This document shows positions 11,701-21,942 of a stretch of DNA of 64,000 nt, one piece after another; positions within the stretch are counted from its first letter, which is position 1, and each line of letters begins with the position of its first letter. The notes below the pieces were generated by a model, which saw only the letters and a list, made by a program, of their open reading frames with translations, made no database searches and had not been told where the DNA came from. The DNA comes from Lineus longissimus. Taxonomy: Eukaryota; Nemertea; Pilidiophora; Heteronemertea; Lineidae. The translations under genes and the position numbers were made by a program. The stretch covers positions 6,198,001-6,262,000 of the forward strand of contig NC_088323.1 of the NCBI RefSeq assembly GCF_910592395.1. The letters run 5' to 3'.

Positions 11701-14700
11701 TGTTAAATCCTCCACCTTCGCAAACGTCAAAAGGTAGTCGTTTAATAGATAGATAAACTCGGAGTTTGTTTAACCTCCCGTTTGGTTCCAAATTCGAGGT
11801 TCAACAAAATCTTGTCCAAACATGACAAAAAAGCCTTCAGACCTATTGTTTGTTTCTACAATATGATTAAATCGATCATTTTGGCCTGGGTGGAAAAATT
11901 TAGTCTAAAATGGGATTGGCTTGCATTGCTGTTCAGAGATCTGAAAGCATTCGAATTTCTGTGTTTACTCCAGTTAGATGTTGTCCATATCAAATATTCT
12001 AATGCGCATTCATGTTTGGACATTGGATGAAGATATAGTAGATTAGTTGGTGTTGTTTTCTGCATTGCTTTCTATCTTTAACATTTGAGTATATCTAATG
12101 TTGATCTATCCATTTTCAGTAGATCTTGAACTGGGCTATTCAGGGGCATGTGCTTTGGAAGTATTTACAATCATTGCCACGCTGCATGATATACTGTGTC
12201 GACGAACTTAAGCCCAATGAGGGGCATCCATTAAAGTGCCTATTCTACCTGTATTAGGCCAATGTGCAACAAACTTGCCTCACGCGGCACAACTGCATCA
12301 ACACAGTATGTGTACTCATGACATCTCTACCTCACCAACGCCCACCATGCTCCCAAACACTGTCGAAAAGCTTGCCGTTGCACTTTTTCACACACTAACT
12401 CACTTTTCCAATTTTTTTCAGACTAGGTCTGTGTTTAGGCTGATTTTTTTCATCAAGCTGACTTGTTAGTTTTATCACAGGTTTCATCTTTGCTACCCAC
12501 TTAGAGAGGGAGAATATAGGCGTTATTTCATATTCTGTGGCCTAAGACCATGGGATTGCTTCCTGTATCATCCTTTTAAGCTTAACCAGCATCACTTGCC
12601 TAGCACTGCTACTTTCAAGACAAGAACGCATTTTTCCAGGGAATGGATTTGAAACCATTTCTTGCCGTGTTACATCAAATGTCACAGCTGTTATCTTTCT
12701 CCGTAAATAGTATCAGATAATTGCCTCTTGAAATTAATGGAATTTTCATGGGTTGCTTGTATTTTATGGCTGTTTCTATTTGTTAATAATCCAAGTCTAA
12801 GAGGATCTACTTTGAATGAATTAACGGAATGCGTTAATATCTTTCCAAGCCTTATCTTTGCCATTCATTTTTAAATACATCACGAATTCCCATCATGCAT
12901 CTCAGTTTTGTCGTTCATGCATGTCGATAACTATAGATCACTGCATCTAAAAATTAATGATCACTCTTACGAATGAAAATGACAAGTTTTATGCTCAGCT
13001 GTTTGCAATTTATGTACTCTCAATCTTTATCGTGTCTCAATCTTTCGGTTTCATGCATGGGTTAGTGTGTGATGTTAAACGCTAAGTTTAACCCTCTTCA
13101 AAGGTAGCAGAAAAAAAAATTGCAAAAGCATTTTTTTGTATTCCAAAAAAATGGAAAGAAATTCATTATATGCCAAAATAAAGATCATGAACATTTTATT
13201 TCTTCTGAATTTTTTTGCGGCAGCAAGAATAAAAAAGTATGTTAAATTTTCCAGTTTACAGTGTCGGGGAAATGTGATGTGCTAGGAACAGTGTAGAGTG
13301 GCACACTGCTCAAACACCCCGCCTCTTCAGTGTTAGACTCTCAAATAATTGTGTTTACTCCGTGGAAAATTGCTTTACTTCTTTCCTAATGAATCATGTT
13401 TGATGTTGATTAGAAGCAAACTAATTAGTGTTGAACACCCTGTAGGATAGAAAGCGGCCAGTGCCTTGGGATGAGTGTCAAACATGATATGCATCACACT
13501 AACAATCCATTAAAACCTTGTCAGCCCAGATTGGTTTTGATCTTGGTATTCATCCATAGGCTCTGAAGGAGGGAGGGCAGAAGGTTTTGACAGCTGTTGC
13601 TATCCCATGGCTTCACCTTCCTTATAGATGCTGTCACTGATGCTGGTATGACGGTGCACATAGCTTCAACATGTTGACAATTTAAATTGATAGTGCTGAT
13701 TGTCAAAGCTCAGTTGTTGATTCACATTAAAACAATAATAAAAAGAAGCAGGCATACTCAGTTACAGTAGTGAAAGTGAAAAAGCAAACCAACAGTTTAA
13801 CTTGGTGTATAAATTGTTGATATAGTTTCTGATTCAACAACTTCAGGTTGACTTAAAGTTAATCCATCTTCATCAATGTCATTTATTCATGAACATCTCA
13901 CATGTCCTTTAATTGCAGGTTTGTCTGACAGCTCAACTGCTACACCGACTCCGGCAGTCTGTAACGCTGAGTTCCAGTACTCCCTACGGGCCTTGCACTC
14001 CCGTGCCAAGGAACTTAGTTCAGAGGTGAAAAATCTCAGGAGAATGCAATTACATAGTGCTGAAACCATTCGGGAGACTATACACGATGCTTCAAAAAAA
14101 TTTCAGGTAAATTGGGATTTTTCTTTAGAGGTAAAGGTCACAGATAAACTAGGTCACTGGGTCAGGTTTCTACAGAGTGACCCATTTACTACTGATTGCA
14201 ACTTCTTGATTCATTGGAATTTTCTCTCTAAAATGTCCTCCGTTTGCTGTGGATTAACAGTTTAGAGTGAAAACTGGCTCAGTTCTCTTTGAATAGAATT
14301 TATCTGTGTATATCCTAGTGTTGCCAAAACATCCTTTTGATAATGAAATCCTATGAGAAAACAAAAGCACAAAAAATAGCTAAATCAATCTTCTTCGAAA
14401 TAGATTTTTGCCTAATCTAATCTGCAAAATGCAATGTCACATCATTCACGATGTCTCTCAGGAAATCAAGGCAAGTCAATAGATTTCACTGATTTGGATG
14501 AAAGATAAAACATAGGTTGCCATGAAAATTCAAAAATCATATTTCATATTCTGATAATTAGGTTAGAGAAATGGATTCTGTTAAACCCTGTATTCAGATT
14601 TCGCATCCATCATTGTCCATTTGTTTCCACGACTGGGTGCATTTTCTAATGATGAAAACCTTTAAGTTACATTTTTGAATTGCATTTTTTTCATCTTCTC

Positions 14701-17700
14701 TATTAATGAGAGTACTTTTAAGTCCCAAGGGTGTCCTTAGTAGAGAGGTTTGAGTGAATTTTATTGCTCAAGGTTTCCCGACGTGGTAGTCCCTCTTAAT
14801 GTAACATCGAAATCCCACACAACTTCATTTTGTTCTCCAGTGCTACAAACCTAGCGCTATTGACTAGTTACACATCAGGGTTGACTGGTACAAATGTATA
14901 TGACGAATAACGAACCATTCCTTATTAAATTTTCCGAGCCAATCAATTTGGCGGTGTATGGAGCCGCAAGAGGTAAATCATGTGAAAGGTGCCTGGCTCT
15001 CGCGATGAAAAATTACTCGATATTTGCTATAGAATTCAATAAATATGCAAATTGACCGATCATGGAAAAAAGAGAGTGATTTTACAAGATTATCAATGGA
15101 CTGTAGTCTTGAAAGATTTTGTCAGAATTACATTTAAGACTGCTATAATTAATGAATTGATAAAAGAGATTAATAGCAGGCCGACCAGTTTAGTCCTGAC
15201 GTCTCTTGACCTCTTGGTTTGCACCTGAACAGCAACATGACGTTTTTCTGCTACACATTAAGGTGACAAGTTACCAACCAAAGGAAAACATGGGAAAAGT
15301 ATTAGGCATGTATTTGAAGGGCCATTAAAAAAGCTTTTACCTGACTATTTTGGTCACCACGGGAGACTAATTGGTACATGTCCTTCGTCAACCATTCTGC
15401 TGCGGCAGGATGCGGTAAACACCTATGTCATAGCCTGACTACACAGTTGGGAGGTAAATCAGGGATGCCACTCTTAAGATGTTGATATCAATAAAAGATA
15501 TTGATATTTCTGTGAATATACAGGTGGTAATTTAATTTTCAGTGACCCAATTTAGACCCCCTTATTCAACCTTCTTTTTCCTCTTTGTTTGACGAAATGC
15601 CCCCTAAATAATTCATGAGAATTGATGAGCAGTGGTCACCTCAAAAGGTCACTGCTTCTGTGATCACTAAACAATGTATTGTTACCATGGTGTCTCTTCA
15701 TGGATGTTGTTAACTCTCTGTGAACTGCTCCAGATTTTTACTGATTATTGCATTGGGCAAACTGATACCAGACAAAGATTGCTGCAGAGTCAACTGCTCG
15801 TCATTGAATATGCTCTTCTTCCCTTTACTTCTTTCAATATTTTGAATATTGTGGGTGCAGAATCTGACGCTGAATTGAGGCCTTAGGTAAGTCTCTTAGC
15901 CTCATCCTGTCATCGAGGGGCAAAACTGAAGATTTCGTCTACAGTGGAGCAAGCAAGACTCTGTCTAAGAAAGAGACATGAGTAGCTTGTTAAGGAATCT
16001 CCCTGGAACCAATTGGCACCAAACCATAGCAGCATGCAACAAACGCTCGCTAGAGTGAGTGAAGAGACAGATCAGACCAGACCAGACTTTTCGCAAAATC
16101 TTCCTGAAAGAAAATGCCCGTCAAAATACAGTGCAGTATCAGTCACCATCATAACTGAGTGTTATATCTTTTCAGTCTCTCCTGCTCACAGTCCCTGGTG
16201 CAAACGAACAACCTGTCCGCGCTGAGCGCATACAGGTCAATGAGGACATTGACACGTATCGGCAAGATGCGGGCAGAGTCGACAAATTATTATGGTGAGG
16301 TTTTTTTGGTATTCATATGTAAGATAATCCTGAAATCTTTTATTGTCGTAAACGTTAACTCTCCCACTGCCAATTCGGGAAATGCCTTCATGCTATTGGC
16401 TGGTCAGGTACTTGTGTATTTTCAAAACCTGGGGCGAAGGTGCCTTATAGCCTATTAGTCAACACTGCTGGCTACCATGCATAAGGGCCTGGGTTCGATC
16501 CCGGGGAGATCCCAGGATTGTAGTTCTGGATGAACCGGCGTTGCTTTCAAGGAACTAAAATTCCTGGCACTGACCGTCCTCCGAATGAGACGTAAAGCCG
16601 AGGTTCCTGGTATCTAGCGTCTCTGCTTCAGACTTAGGTCATTTTCTACCTCTTTGTAGTGATCTAGAGGAATCCGTTGAGGAACTTAGGAACGAGGTTG
16701 TGAATCGGCGATGTCGGGTGACGCAAACAGACGTTGAGGGAATGGCGCTAGCTCTCAGTCAGATCAGCCGTAATCTTGCTGACTTCAAGGGCAAGTTTCC
16801 TGAGATGATGGACAAGATGAAGAAGGTGATGGCTGGCGAGATGGAGATCGTGGTCAGAGAGGAAAAGTAAGTTTGCACCATAGCATCCCTACACCCCCGA
16901 AGCAATGGCAACGTTCTAGTGCCAGTCTTTCTTCACGCCCGCCACTGTTAGAAGTCATTCATTTGCTTGTCACTGGAGGCCTGTTGATGCCACTCTATGA
17001 TGCCTCTCATCAGGCATATCAGATCTTGATGGAGAAACTGGACAATCTTGCATTTGATTGGTTTACGCAATCGCGAGAGAAATTCATTGAACTATATCTC
17101 ATCTACAGAAAACCTAACAATGGTTAAAAAGATAAGTTAATGAAGTGGTTATAGAGAAGGTCGGGTGGAATATGGGCATGCAATATATTCTAAAAAAAGT
17201 CAAAACTGCAAGTAAATTTGTTATGTTTTTTCATGCCTCTAGGAATGTCATGCAAGTATCTGAATGATGCATGCAAGGAAGTATATAGCAGTAGCCTACT
17301 GACAAAGTTTTTGGAATACAACACATTTAAGTTAGATCAGCACCATTCTGACATTCTAATTACTTTGCGGTTTTCGACACTGTCTTAATTCCTATTCCAG
17401 GTTTTTGAAGGAGGAGCCAGAACGCATAGACTCCAGTCTTAGGAGATGCAAAAAGATTACTGGAACGCTCTACACCCTGAAAAGGTAGGGTCACCGTAAA
17501 ATGACAGAGTTTGTGGGGCTCTTATGTTGATCTGAAATGGTCCATAGGTGATTGGGTGACTCAGCCTTGGTCTGCTGATGATGCCGTTGTGGATTACAGT
17601 GTGTCAAACTTAGGTATTCTCTGTTACATCCCTTTCTAGTGCGGTAGCGCTGGAAACGATTATTGTATGAAAGAACAAAATATCTCATGCCCGAGTTGCC

Positions 17701-20700
17701 TTTGTAATACCAGAGTTGTCTCTTTCCTTGAAATGAATACAATGGCACATTGATCTTTCTCTTAGGTTGGCGTCAGTGCAAGAGAACAAGCCGCCAATCG
17801 CCCCCAATATGGCGACCAACTCGTCCCCGAAAGAAAACGATAAACGCGCCGTGATGGAAAGCATCCAAGCCTTGGTGCCGGATCACGAGAGACGAGTGGA
17901 GAAAGTTGAGGTGAGAATTCGTCATGATCATTTTCATTCAACAATTTGACTCGTGAAGTGGTGAAAACGGGTTCTTGCCTGACTGGTGAACATCTTGTAG
18001 TAGATGCCCAACAGAATTGGTGACGGCCCCTTTTTCAGCACTCCTCGACCAACTTAGACAATTCCTGAAGTCAGAATCGCTTTACAATCGGTTATAAGGC
18101 ATTAAATGAGTCAGTTCCATTGTTACCCTGATGATGGCTTTTGTGTTGTATTAACTTTAAAACCTTTAGAGAACTGATAAGCGGCTTGAGGAATTGGGGG
18201 ACTTGGGCTGAAAAAGTGACATAGGTCTATGTCTGATGGCGCTGAAAGTGTTAAAAAGATGATTAAAGTGTCACCCACACCATCTAGTGATACTTCTCTG
18301 AACTAACTAAACTGATGACTGCTGATGGGCAACATACTTTTCTTTTGAACTCAGCGCAAGAAATGGTTGAAATGTTTGGATAACTGAGGTATATGAAAAC
18401 CTTTCAGCTTATCATGAGCATGTGGCATGAATAGAGGGCACTTTCATTTCTAGAGTTTTGCCACTGTTTTGATTATTGAGTTTGATTTCTGTAAACCAGT
18501 TTAGGTTCACGGAGCCAAAAGTTCGCAAATTTAAATTTGCTCTGGTGTAGACTACATTCCACATTGCTGCAGAATGATGAATGCGTTGGAATTGAAATTT
18601 TTGTGAGATTTGCGAAAAATCATGGAAGTAAATGGTAGTGAACATTATCTGGTTTACAGTGTTGGTGAAAAAAGTGAATGATAATTTGCCTACAATTCGT
18701 CTTATATAAGATTGCAAGCCTTTCTGTTGATGGTTTTCTTATCGATGTCGAGCTTACCGGAATGCATTTCAAGACTCTTTGAGACAAAATGGACCGAAAA
18801 TCTGCAGTACCTAGTCGGGAAATGCAAAGAACTAGAAATAAAAGTGCCACCCTAATGACTTATATGTGATGCTCACATTTTCTGATTGAAATACTAACAG
18901 CAAGTAATCCGCATGTTTTTTCCACGGCAAAAGGTTTGAATCAAACTATATTGGGCAGCAGAGGCATAGTTAAAAAGCGTCTGCCTCAAGATCCCGAGGT
19001 TAGGGATTTGGCTCCCGACCGAGTCACTTCTTTGTTCCCCTACAGATAGGTCAAGTTGAGCTTCGACTTCGACTGACTGTGGTGTTGATTCAAAGGCCTC
19101 AAAGGAGTATAAGACTACGTTGATTATATCCCCTGGAAAATTTGTTTCAGTTGTCTTTGTTTTGTGTAGAGCATCATGTATAAATCACAGCAACACCATG
19201 CCATTTGTTTGTCCTAGATTAATGCAAATTTATGCAAATGAACTCAATGAATATTCATATGTTTTCCAGGCGGCCGAGGCCTCAAGGGAACGTAAAAAGA
19301 ATATGACGTCACAACAAGAGTCGCTGAAGTTCCAAAAATCTCTCGAAATGGCAAGCAAAAATTTGAAGGACACGAAACCTGACAAGAAAACGAACGGGAA
19401 AAAGGATACAAAGGATATGAAAAAGGATTCGAAGGTCACGAAGGATGTTAAGGGGAATAGCAATGGGAAAGGGAAGGAGGCGACTAAAAATGGGAAGGAG
19501 AAAGGAAAGGATGCAAAAAAGGACTCTAAGGATAAGGGAAAGGATGCAAAGGACAAGGGGAAAATGGGGAAAGATAAAAAAGGGAAAAAGGAGGATACGA
19601 CGCCAAATGAAATGGATGATATTCAGAAGGTTATTACGCAAGAGAATGAGATCGCGGTCTGTCAGGGGGATTCTTGTGACGCCGAGACCCCAACGATTCA
19701 AATTCCGCAGACAGTGGAGTACATCATGGTGCCGACGCAGAATGTAACGCGGAATGCTCCGGCGCCGAAATTGTCCTCCTTTTCTCCACCTCCGACGACA
19801 AACTTTGACAATTATTATTCAAATTTCTCAAAACTTTTAGTGTCTACAGCACACGTGCGAGGGCGCTCTGTCTCACCGGAGCCAGTTTATTCTCGCCCTT
19901 GTGTTCAAACTGAGCCGCAAAGTGTTCATGCGAATCATCCGATTGGATCTCCGCAGCAAAACTTCGGCAATCACTTAGAGAATCCGTACGCGATTGGCCG
20001 ACCAAGACCTGCGTCTATCTCGGGTCCGATTCACTCGTCGTTGCATGAACGTCAGGTAGTCGCCCAGCACACAAATGATGTTATGTCGAAATCCACAACA
20101 TCTGCTGAGCAAAAAACTGTCACCTTTGACCCCTGGGTTGAAATGAGGGAGGGACAATCAAACTTAAACTCATTTGGCGGCCAAAGTAATGGTAACAACA
20201 GTCAGCGCCACTCTCGCCCACTCCCTGTGCACATCAGCGAGAAACAACACAATATGTTTGCACCGGTGGAACCTGTGCCCACAACACAGGTGAATGATAA
20301 CTCGAAGAAACGCGTTCCTCCTCCTCCACCTCCGAGGAAAAGTAGTCGGGCATCGATCCAAGCGATGAAAGCGAGGCAGTCGCCAACAGGAGAGAGTGAT
20401 TATGAAAACATCGAAAGCGTACGTGCAGCAATCAAGGAAGCTCAATCGAAAAGGTCGCCAGGTCAAGGTCAGACTCCTAGTCCCAAAGGTCAAGGTCAAA
20501 CACCTAGTCCTAAGCAAGGTCATTTAACGATGGTGCCAGTGGCTGTCAATCATGCACGGAGTAACTCTGAGCCAGTTTCTACCTCAACCCCTATCGAGAA
20601 GCAACGCATAATTGGTCGGCGACCAGAAAATAGGTTTCAGAAGGATCTTATGGCAGGGATGTATGCAAATATGAACAGACCAGATTTGCAGGATCAGAAT

Positions 20701-21381
20701 ATCAATATTCAGAAAGTTGTACATAGCCCAGAGCGCCATACTCCTACGGGGAGGGACGGGCAGGGTGGCTCGAGCGATAGTTCTGAGTCCTCCAGCTTGG
20801 ATAGTCAGAAAGGACATGCTCCGCAACAGGGGCCTGACCGCGATACACGGAGGATGGACATGAATGATGGGTCAGGGGTGGGTCCGCCGGTCAGCATAGC
20901 ATCTCGTCAGCAGATGTTCGAAAAACAAGCAGCTGCGTTCAAGGAGCAGGCCTCGTTGCAGATCACGTCGCAACAGATGCAACATCGGCTGAGCCAGGGG
21001 GACGTGGGGCAGACATCAACTCAACATCGACCGAGTCCGGGCGAGGCGATGCATATGTCGGCGCAGCATCACCATCGCTTGAGCCAAGGTGACATGAAGG
21101 TCATTCAGATGGGCACCCAGCACCGTCTCAGTCAGGGCGAAATGCGGAAAGCTATGCAAATGCATGAACAGTATTCTAAGTACGGCACGGTGAAGGATCA
21201 GAGGAAGCACACATCTTCTGGATCAAGTCCGCAGGAAGTCAAGGCGAATAATGTTCGGACGGAAATCACTCATAATCCATGTTCTAATCCGCAGACTGTG
21301 ACGTCACCTATAATTACGAGGTCAAAGGTCGTTATTAATCTTCAGACCGGGCGCAAGGAAGAAGAAACGGACATTTATTAA
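8596..21381 (+). CDS. SRCIN1: SRCIN1/KIAA1217 (p140Cap, Sickle tail)-like adaptor, 3' nine exons
   Basis: The exons 8596-8729, 8883-8900, 11686-11733, 13919-14106, 16176-16294, 16660-16866, 17401-17484, 17766-17910 and 19270-21381 join with consistent phases into 1017 codons plus a stop; one base of a split codon opens the first. The first exon codes RMAKMEAQLANLTAWVQ, like the Met-Glu-x-Gln-(I/L)-Ala-x-Leu-Thr segment of the family. Later come RRMQLHSAETIRE, DLEESVEELRNEVVNRRC, REEKFLKEEPERIDSSLRRC and LASVQE, hallmarks of the SRCIN1/CG32809 coiled-coil (AIP3-like) core. Residues about 1-314 of this part are the core; about 315-1017 are a disordered tail with a Lys-rich block, a VPPPPPPRKSSR proline motif and RLSQG repeats. 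Vertebrate relatives are cytoplasmic adaptors at adhesions and synapses that restrain Src through Cas/Csk and bind actin regulators; that role is transferred by family. The N-terminal exons are not identified. Orthology to SRCIN1 rather than KIAA1217 cannot be separated. Confidence 0.9.
8883..8900 (+). CDS. SRCIN1: SRCIN1-like candidate 18-nt microexon
   Basis: AG/ at 8881-8882, 18 nt, then GTATGA. Phase 1 in and phase 1 out exactly match the neighbouring exons, adding residues KVSAMR. The acceptor has only a modest pyrimidine tract, so it could be chance, or a regulated exon skipped in most transcripts. Confidence 0.5.
8901..11685. other. SRCIN1-like intron
   Basis: AT-rich intron with a small foldback element at 9103-9218 (listed). 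Sequence at 10820-10990 resembles 4870-4950 and 6085-6150 (motifs CACCAATCTAAGAC and ACTGGCCTTTG), so a diverged dispersed repeat is present. Small ORFs on both strands near 10.2-10.8 kb are mutually overlapping and not credible as genes. Confidence 0.6.
9103..9218. mobile_element. Short foldback MITE, ACTGTGTC ends (copy 1)
   Basis: The left end ACTGTGTCAGCACTATTTAG and right end CTAAATAGCGTCGACACAGT are near-perfect inverted repeats about 115 bp apart. A related copy sits at 12193-12307. No coding capacity; superfamily not assignable. Confidence 0.75.
11686..11733 (+). CDS. SRCIN1: SRCIN1-like 48-nt exon
   Basis: Acceptor TTGCTAATTTCAG at 11673-11685 and donor GTAGTC at 11734. 48 nt, phase 1 in and out, coding a Pro-rich linker (PDRQVLNPPPSQTS). 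Symmetric, so it could be skipped without frame change. Confidence 0.75.
11734..13918. other. SRCIN1-like intron
   Basis: Contains the second ACTGTGTC foldback (12193-12307) and AT-rich sequence with A and T runs near 13.1-13.2 kb. No further coding sequence seen. Confidence 0.6.
12193..12307. mobile_element. Short foldback MITE, ACTGTGTC ends (copy 2)
   Basis: Begins TACTGTGTCGACG and ends CAACACAGTA, an inverted pair like that of copy 1. Both copies share a GAGGGGCAT/C segment near the left end and both lie in introns of the SRCIN1-like gene. Confidence 0.65.
13919..14106 (+). CDS. SRCIN1: SRCIN1-like exon: coiled-coil segment
   Basis: Acceptor TTTAATTGCAG and donor GTAAAT. Codes 62 codons ending KKFQ, with RALHSRAKELSSEVKNLRRM typical of the family coiled coil. 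Leaves in phase 0. Confidence 0.92.
14107..16175. other. SRCIN1-like intron
   Basis: About 2.1 kb of AT-rich intron. I see no repeat or exon that I can support. Confidence 0.6.
16176..16294 (+). CDS. SRCIN1: SRCIN1-like exon: conserved core
   Basis: Acceptor TATCTTTTCAG and donor GTGAGG. Codes SLLLTVPGANEQPVRAERIQ and then VNEDIDTYRQDAGRVDKLL, matching the family segment before the DLEESVEE motif. Leaves two bases of a Cys codon. Confidence 0.93.
16430..16640 (+). mobile_element. tRNA-derived SINE-like element
   Basis: A near-consensus RNA polymerase III B box, GGTTCGATCCC, lies at 16492-16502, with an A-box-like TAGCCTATTAG about 44 nt upstream. Downstream is GAATGAGACGTAAAGCCGAG, which resembles a conserved segment I associate with invertebrate SINEs. 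The element ends just before the polypyrimidine tract of the exon at 16660. Confidence 0.65.
16660..16866 (+). CDS. SRCIN1: SRCIN1-like exon: DLEESVEE core
   Basis: Acceptor CTACCTCTTTGTAG and donor GTAAGT. Codes DLEESVEELRNEVVNRRC and on to GEMEIVVREEK, the best-conserved block of the family. A helical coiled-coil region. Confidence 0.95.
17401..17484 (+). CDS. SRCIN1: SRCIN1-like exon: FLKEEPERIDSSLRRC
   Basis: Acceptor CCTATTCCAG and donor GTAGGG. 84 nt coding FLKEEPERIDSSLRRCKK and TGTLYTLKR; nearly invariant in the family. Confidence 0.95.
17766..17910 (+). CDS. SRCIN1: SRCIN1-like exon: LASVQE segment
   Basis: Acceptor TCTTTCTCTTAG and donor GTGAGA. Codes LASVQENKPPIAPNMATNSS then a charged helix ending HERRVEKVE. 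Leaves in phase 0. Confidence 0.93.
17911..19269. other. SRCIN1-like last intron
   Basis: About 1.36 kb. Contains a possible tRNA-like SINE fragment at about 18955-19050. The frame is open for 150 nt before the acceptor at 19269, but this is read-through of intron sequence. Confidence 0.6.
18955..19050 (+). mobile_element. Possible tRNA-derived SINE fragment
   Basis: The segment GGCATAGTTAAAAAGCGTC resembles a degenerate A box region, and GGATTTGGCTCCC a degenerate B box about 45 nt later. Neither box is consensus, so this is tentative. Confidence 0.4.
19270..21381 (+). CDS. SRCIN1: SRCIN1-like terminal exon: Lys-rich and Pro-rich tail
   Basis: Acceptor GTTTTCCAG at 19261-19269; stop TAA at 21379-21381. 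Codes about 703 residues. A block of roughly 75 residues after KNLKDTKPDKK is nearly half Lys, made of KGKDAKDKGK-like repeats. It is followed by a Ser/Pro-rich region, KKRVPPPPPPRKSS (candidate SH3 ligand), GQTPSPKGQGQTPSPK, several HRLSQGD/E repeats, and the C-terminus GRKEEETDIY. Likely intrinsically disordered. A long single-exon tail of this kind is common in scaffold genes. Confidence 0.92.
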   Translation, partial: AAEASRERKKNMTSQQESLKFQKSLEMASKNLKDTKPDKKTNGKKDTKDMKKDSKVTKDVKGNSNGKGKEATKNGKEKGKDAKKDSKDKGKDAKDKGKMGKDKKGKKEDTTPNEMDDIQKVITQENEIAVCQGDSCDAETPTIQIPQTVEYIMVPTQNVTRNAPAPKLSSFSPPPTTNFDNYYSNFSKLLVSTAHVRGRSVSPEPVYSRPCVQTEPQSVHANHPIGSPQQNFGNHLENPYAIGRPRPASISGPIHSSLHERQVVAQHTNDVMSKSTTSAEQKTVTFDPWVEMREGQSNLNSFGGQSNGNNSQRHSRPLPVHISEKQHNMFAPVEPVPTTQVNDNSKKRVPPPPPPRKSSRASIQAMKARQSPTGESDYENIESVRAAIKEAQSKRSPGQGQTPSPKGQGQTPSPKQGHLTMVPVAVNHARSNSEPVSTSTPIEKQRIIGRRPENRFQKDLMAGMYANMNRPDLQDQNINIQKVVHSPERHTPTGRDGQGGSSDSSESSSLDSQKGHAPQQGPDRDTRRMDMNDGSGVGPPVSIASRQQMFEKQAAAFKEQASLQITSQQMQHRLSQGDVGQTSTQHRPSPGEAMHMSAQHHHRLSQGDMKVIQMGTQHRLSQGEMRKAMQMHEQYSKYGTVKDQRKHTSSGSSPQEVKANNVRTEITHNPCSNPQTVTSPIITRSKVVINLQTGRKEEETDIY

Positions 21382-21748
21382 TCAATCATTATTTATCATC
21401 ATTATTAATTAATGAAGTCACAAAATACCATGATTAGGGAACTAGAGTATAGCCAAAGATTCTTAATAGGGAATACAAATATAGACTAAGGATATAACAA
21501 ATGGCGTAACGAGCAACTTGGGGACAAGGTTCTGTAGAAAACGTGTAGCTTTCTTCCATTCAACTCAGCTGTGCTTTTGTTGGCTTTTCGCGACCTATGT
21601 AGACAATATTCGTAATTTTGCCATGAAAGCTTATTCATTCTGGTGACTATTTCTAAAATACTTGCATCAGAGAGGTTCAGATTTTGATCCGTGAACGAGA
21701 ACAAAGTGGGCGTACCAGACATCACAACACACTGTTTCGTAACATTTC

Positions 21749-21942
21749 CAGGGCTTTCCAACTTTACCTCAGAGCGGGTTGTCGTTAAAGGTCTCTAATG
21801 TAGAGATACCCAGGGGAGCCTAGGGGAGCCCAGCTGCCCCTAGGGGAGCCTAGGGGAGCCTAGGGGAGCCTGTCGGTTTTTTGGTGCCACCTGGTTCAGC
21901 GTGTCACCCCAACAACCTGTTTATAGTAGTTGGAAAGCCCTG
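21749..21942. mobile_element. Foldback MITE with 15-bp perfect ends
   Basis: Left end CAGGGCTTTCCAACT and right end AGTTGGAAAGCCCTG are perfect inverted repeats 194 bp apart. The interior holds repeated AGGGGAGCC motifs. The CAGGG start is reminiscent of hAT elements, but no clear 8-bp target duplication is visible, so class is uncertain. Confidence 0.75.
21811..21870. repeat. 10-nt repeat (T/C)AGGGGAGCC
   Basis: Five copies in six 10-nt steps; the third step, CAGCTGCCCC, is different. It lies inside the 21749-21942 foldback element. Confidence 0.9.
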
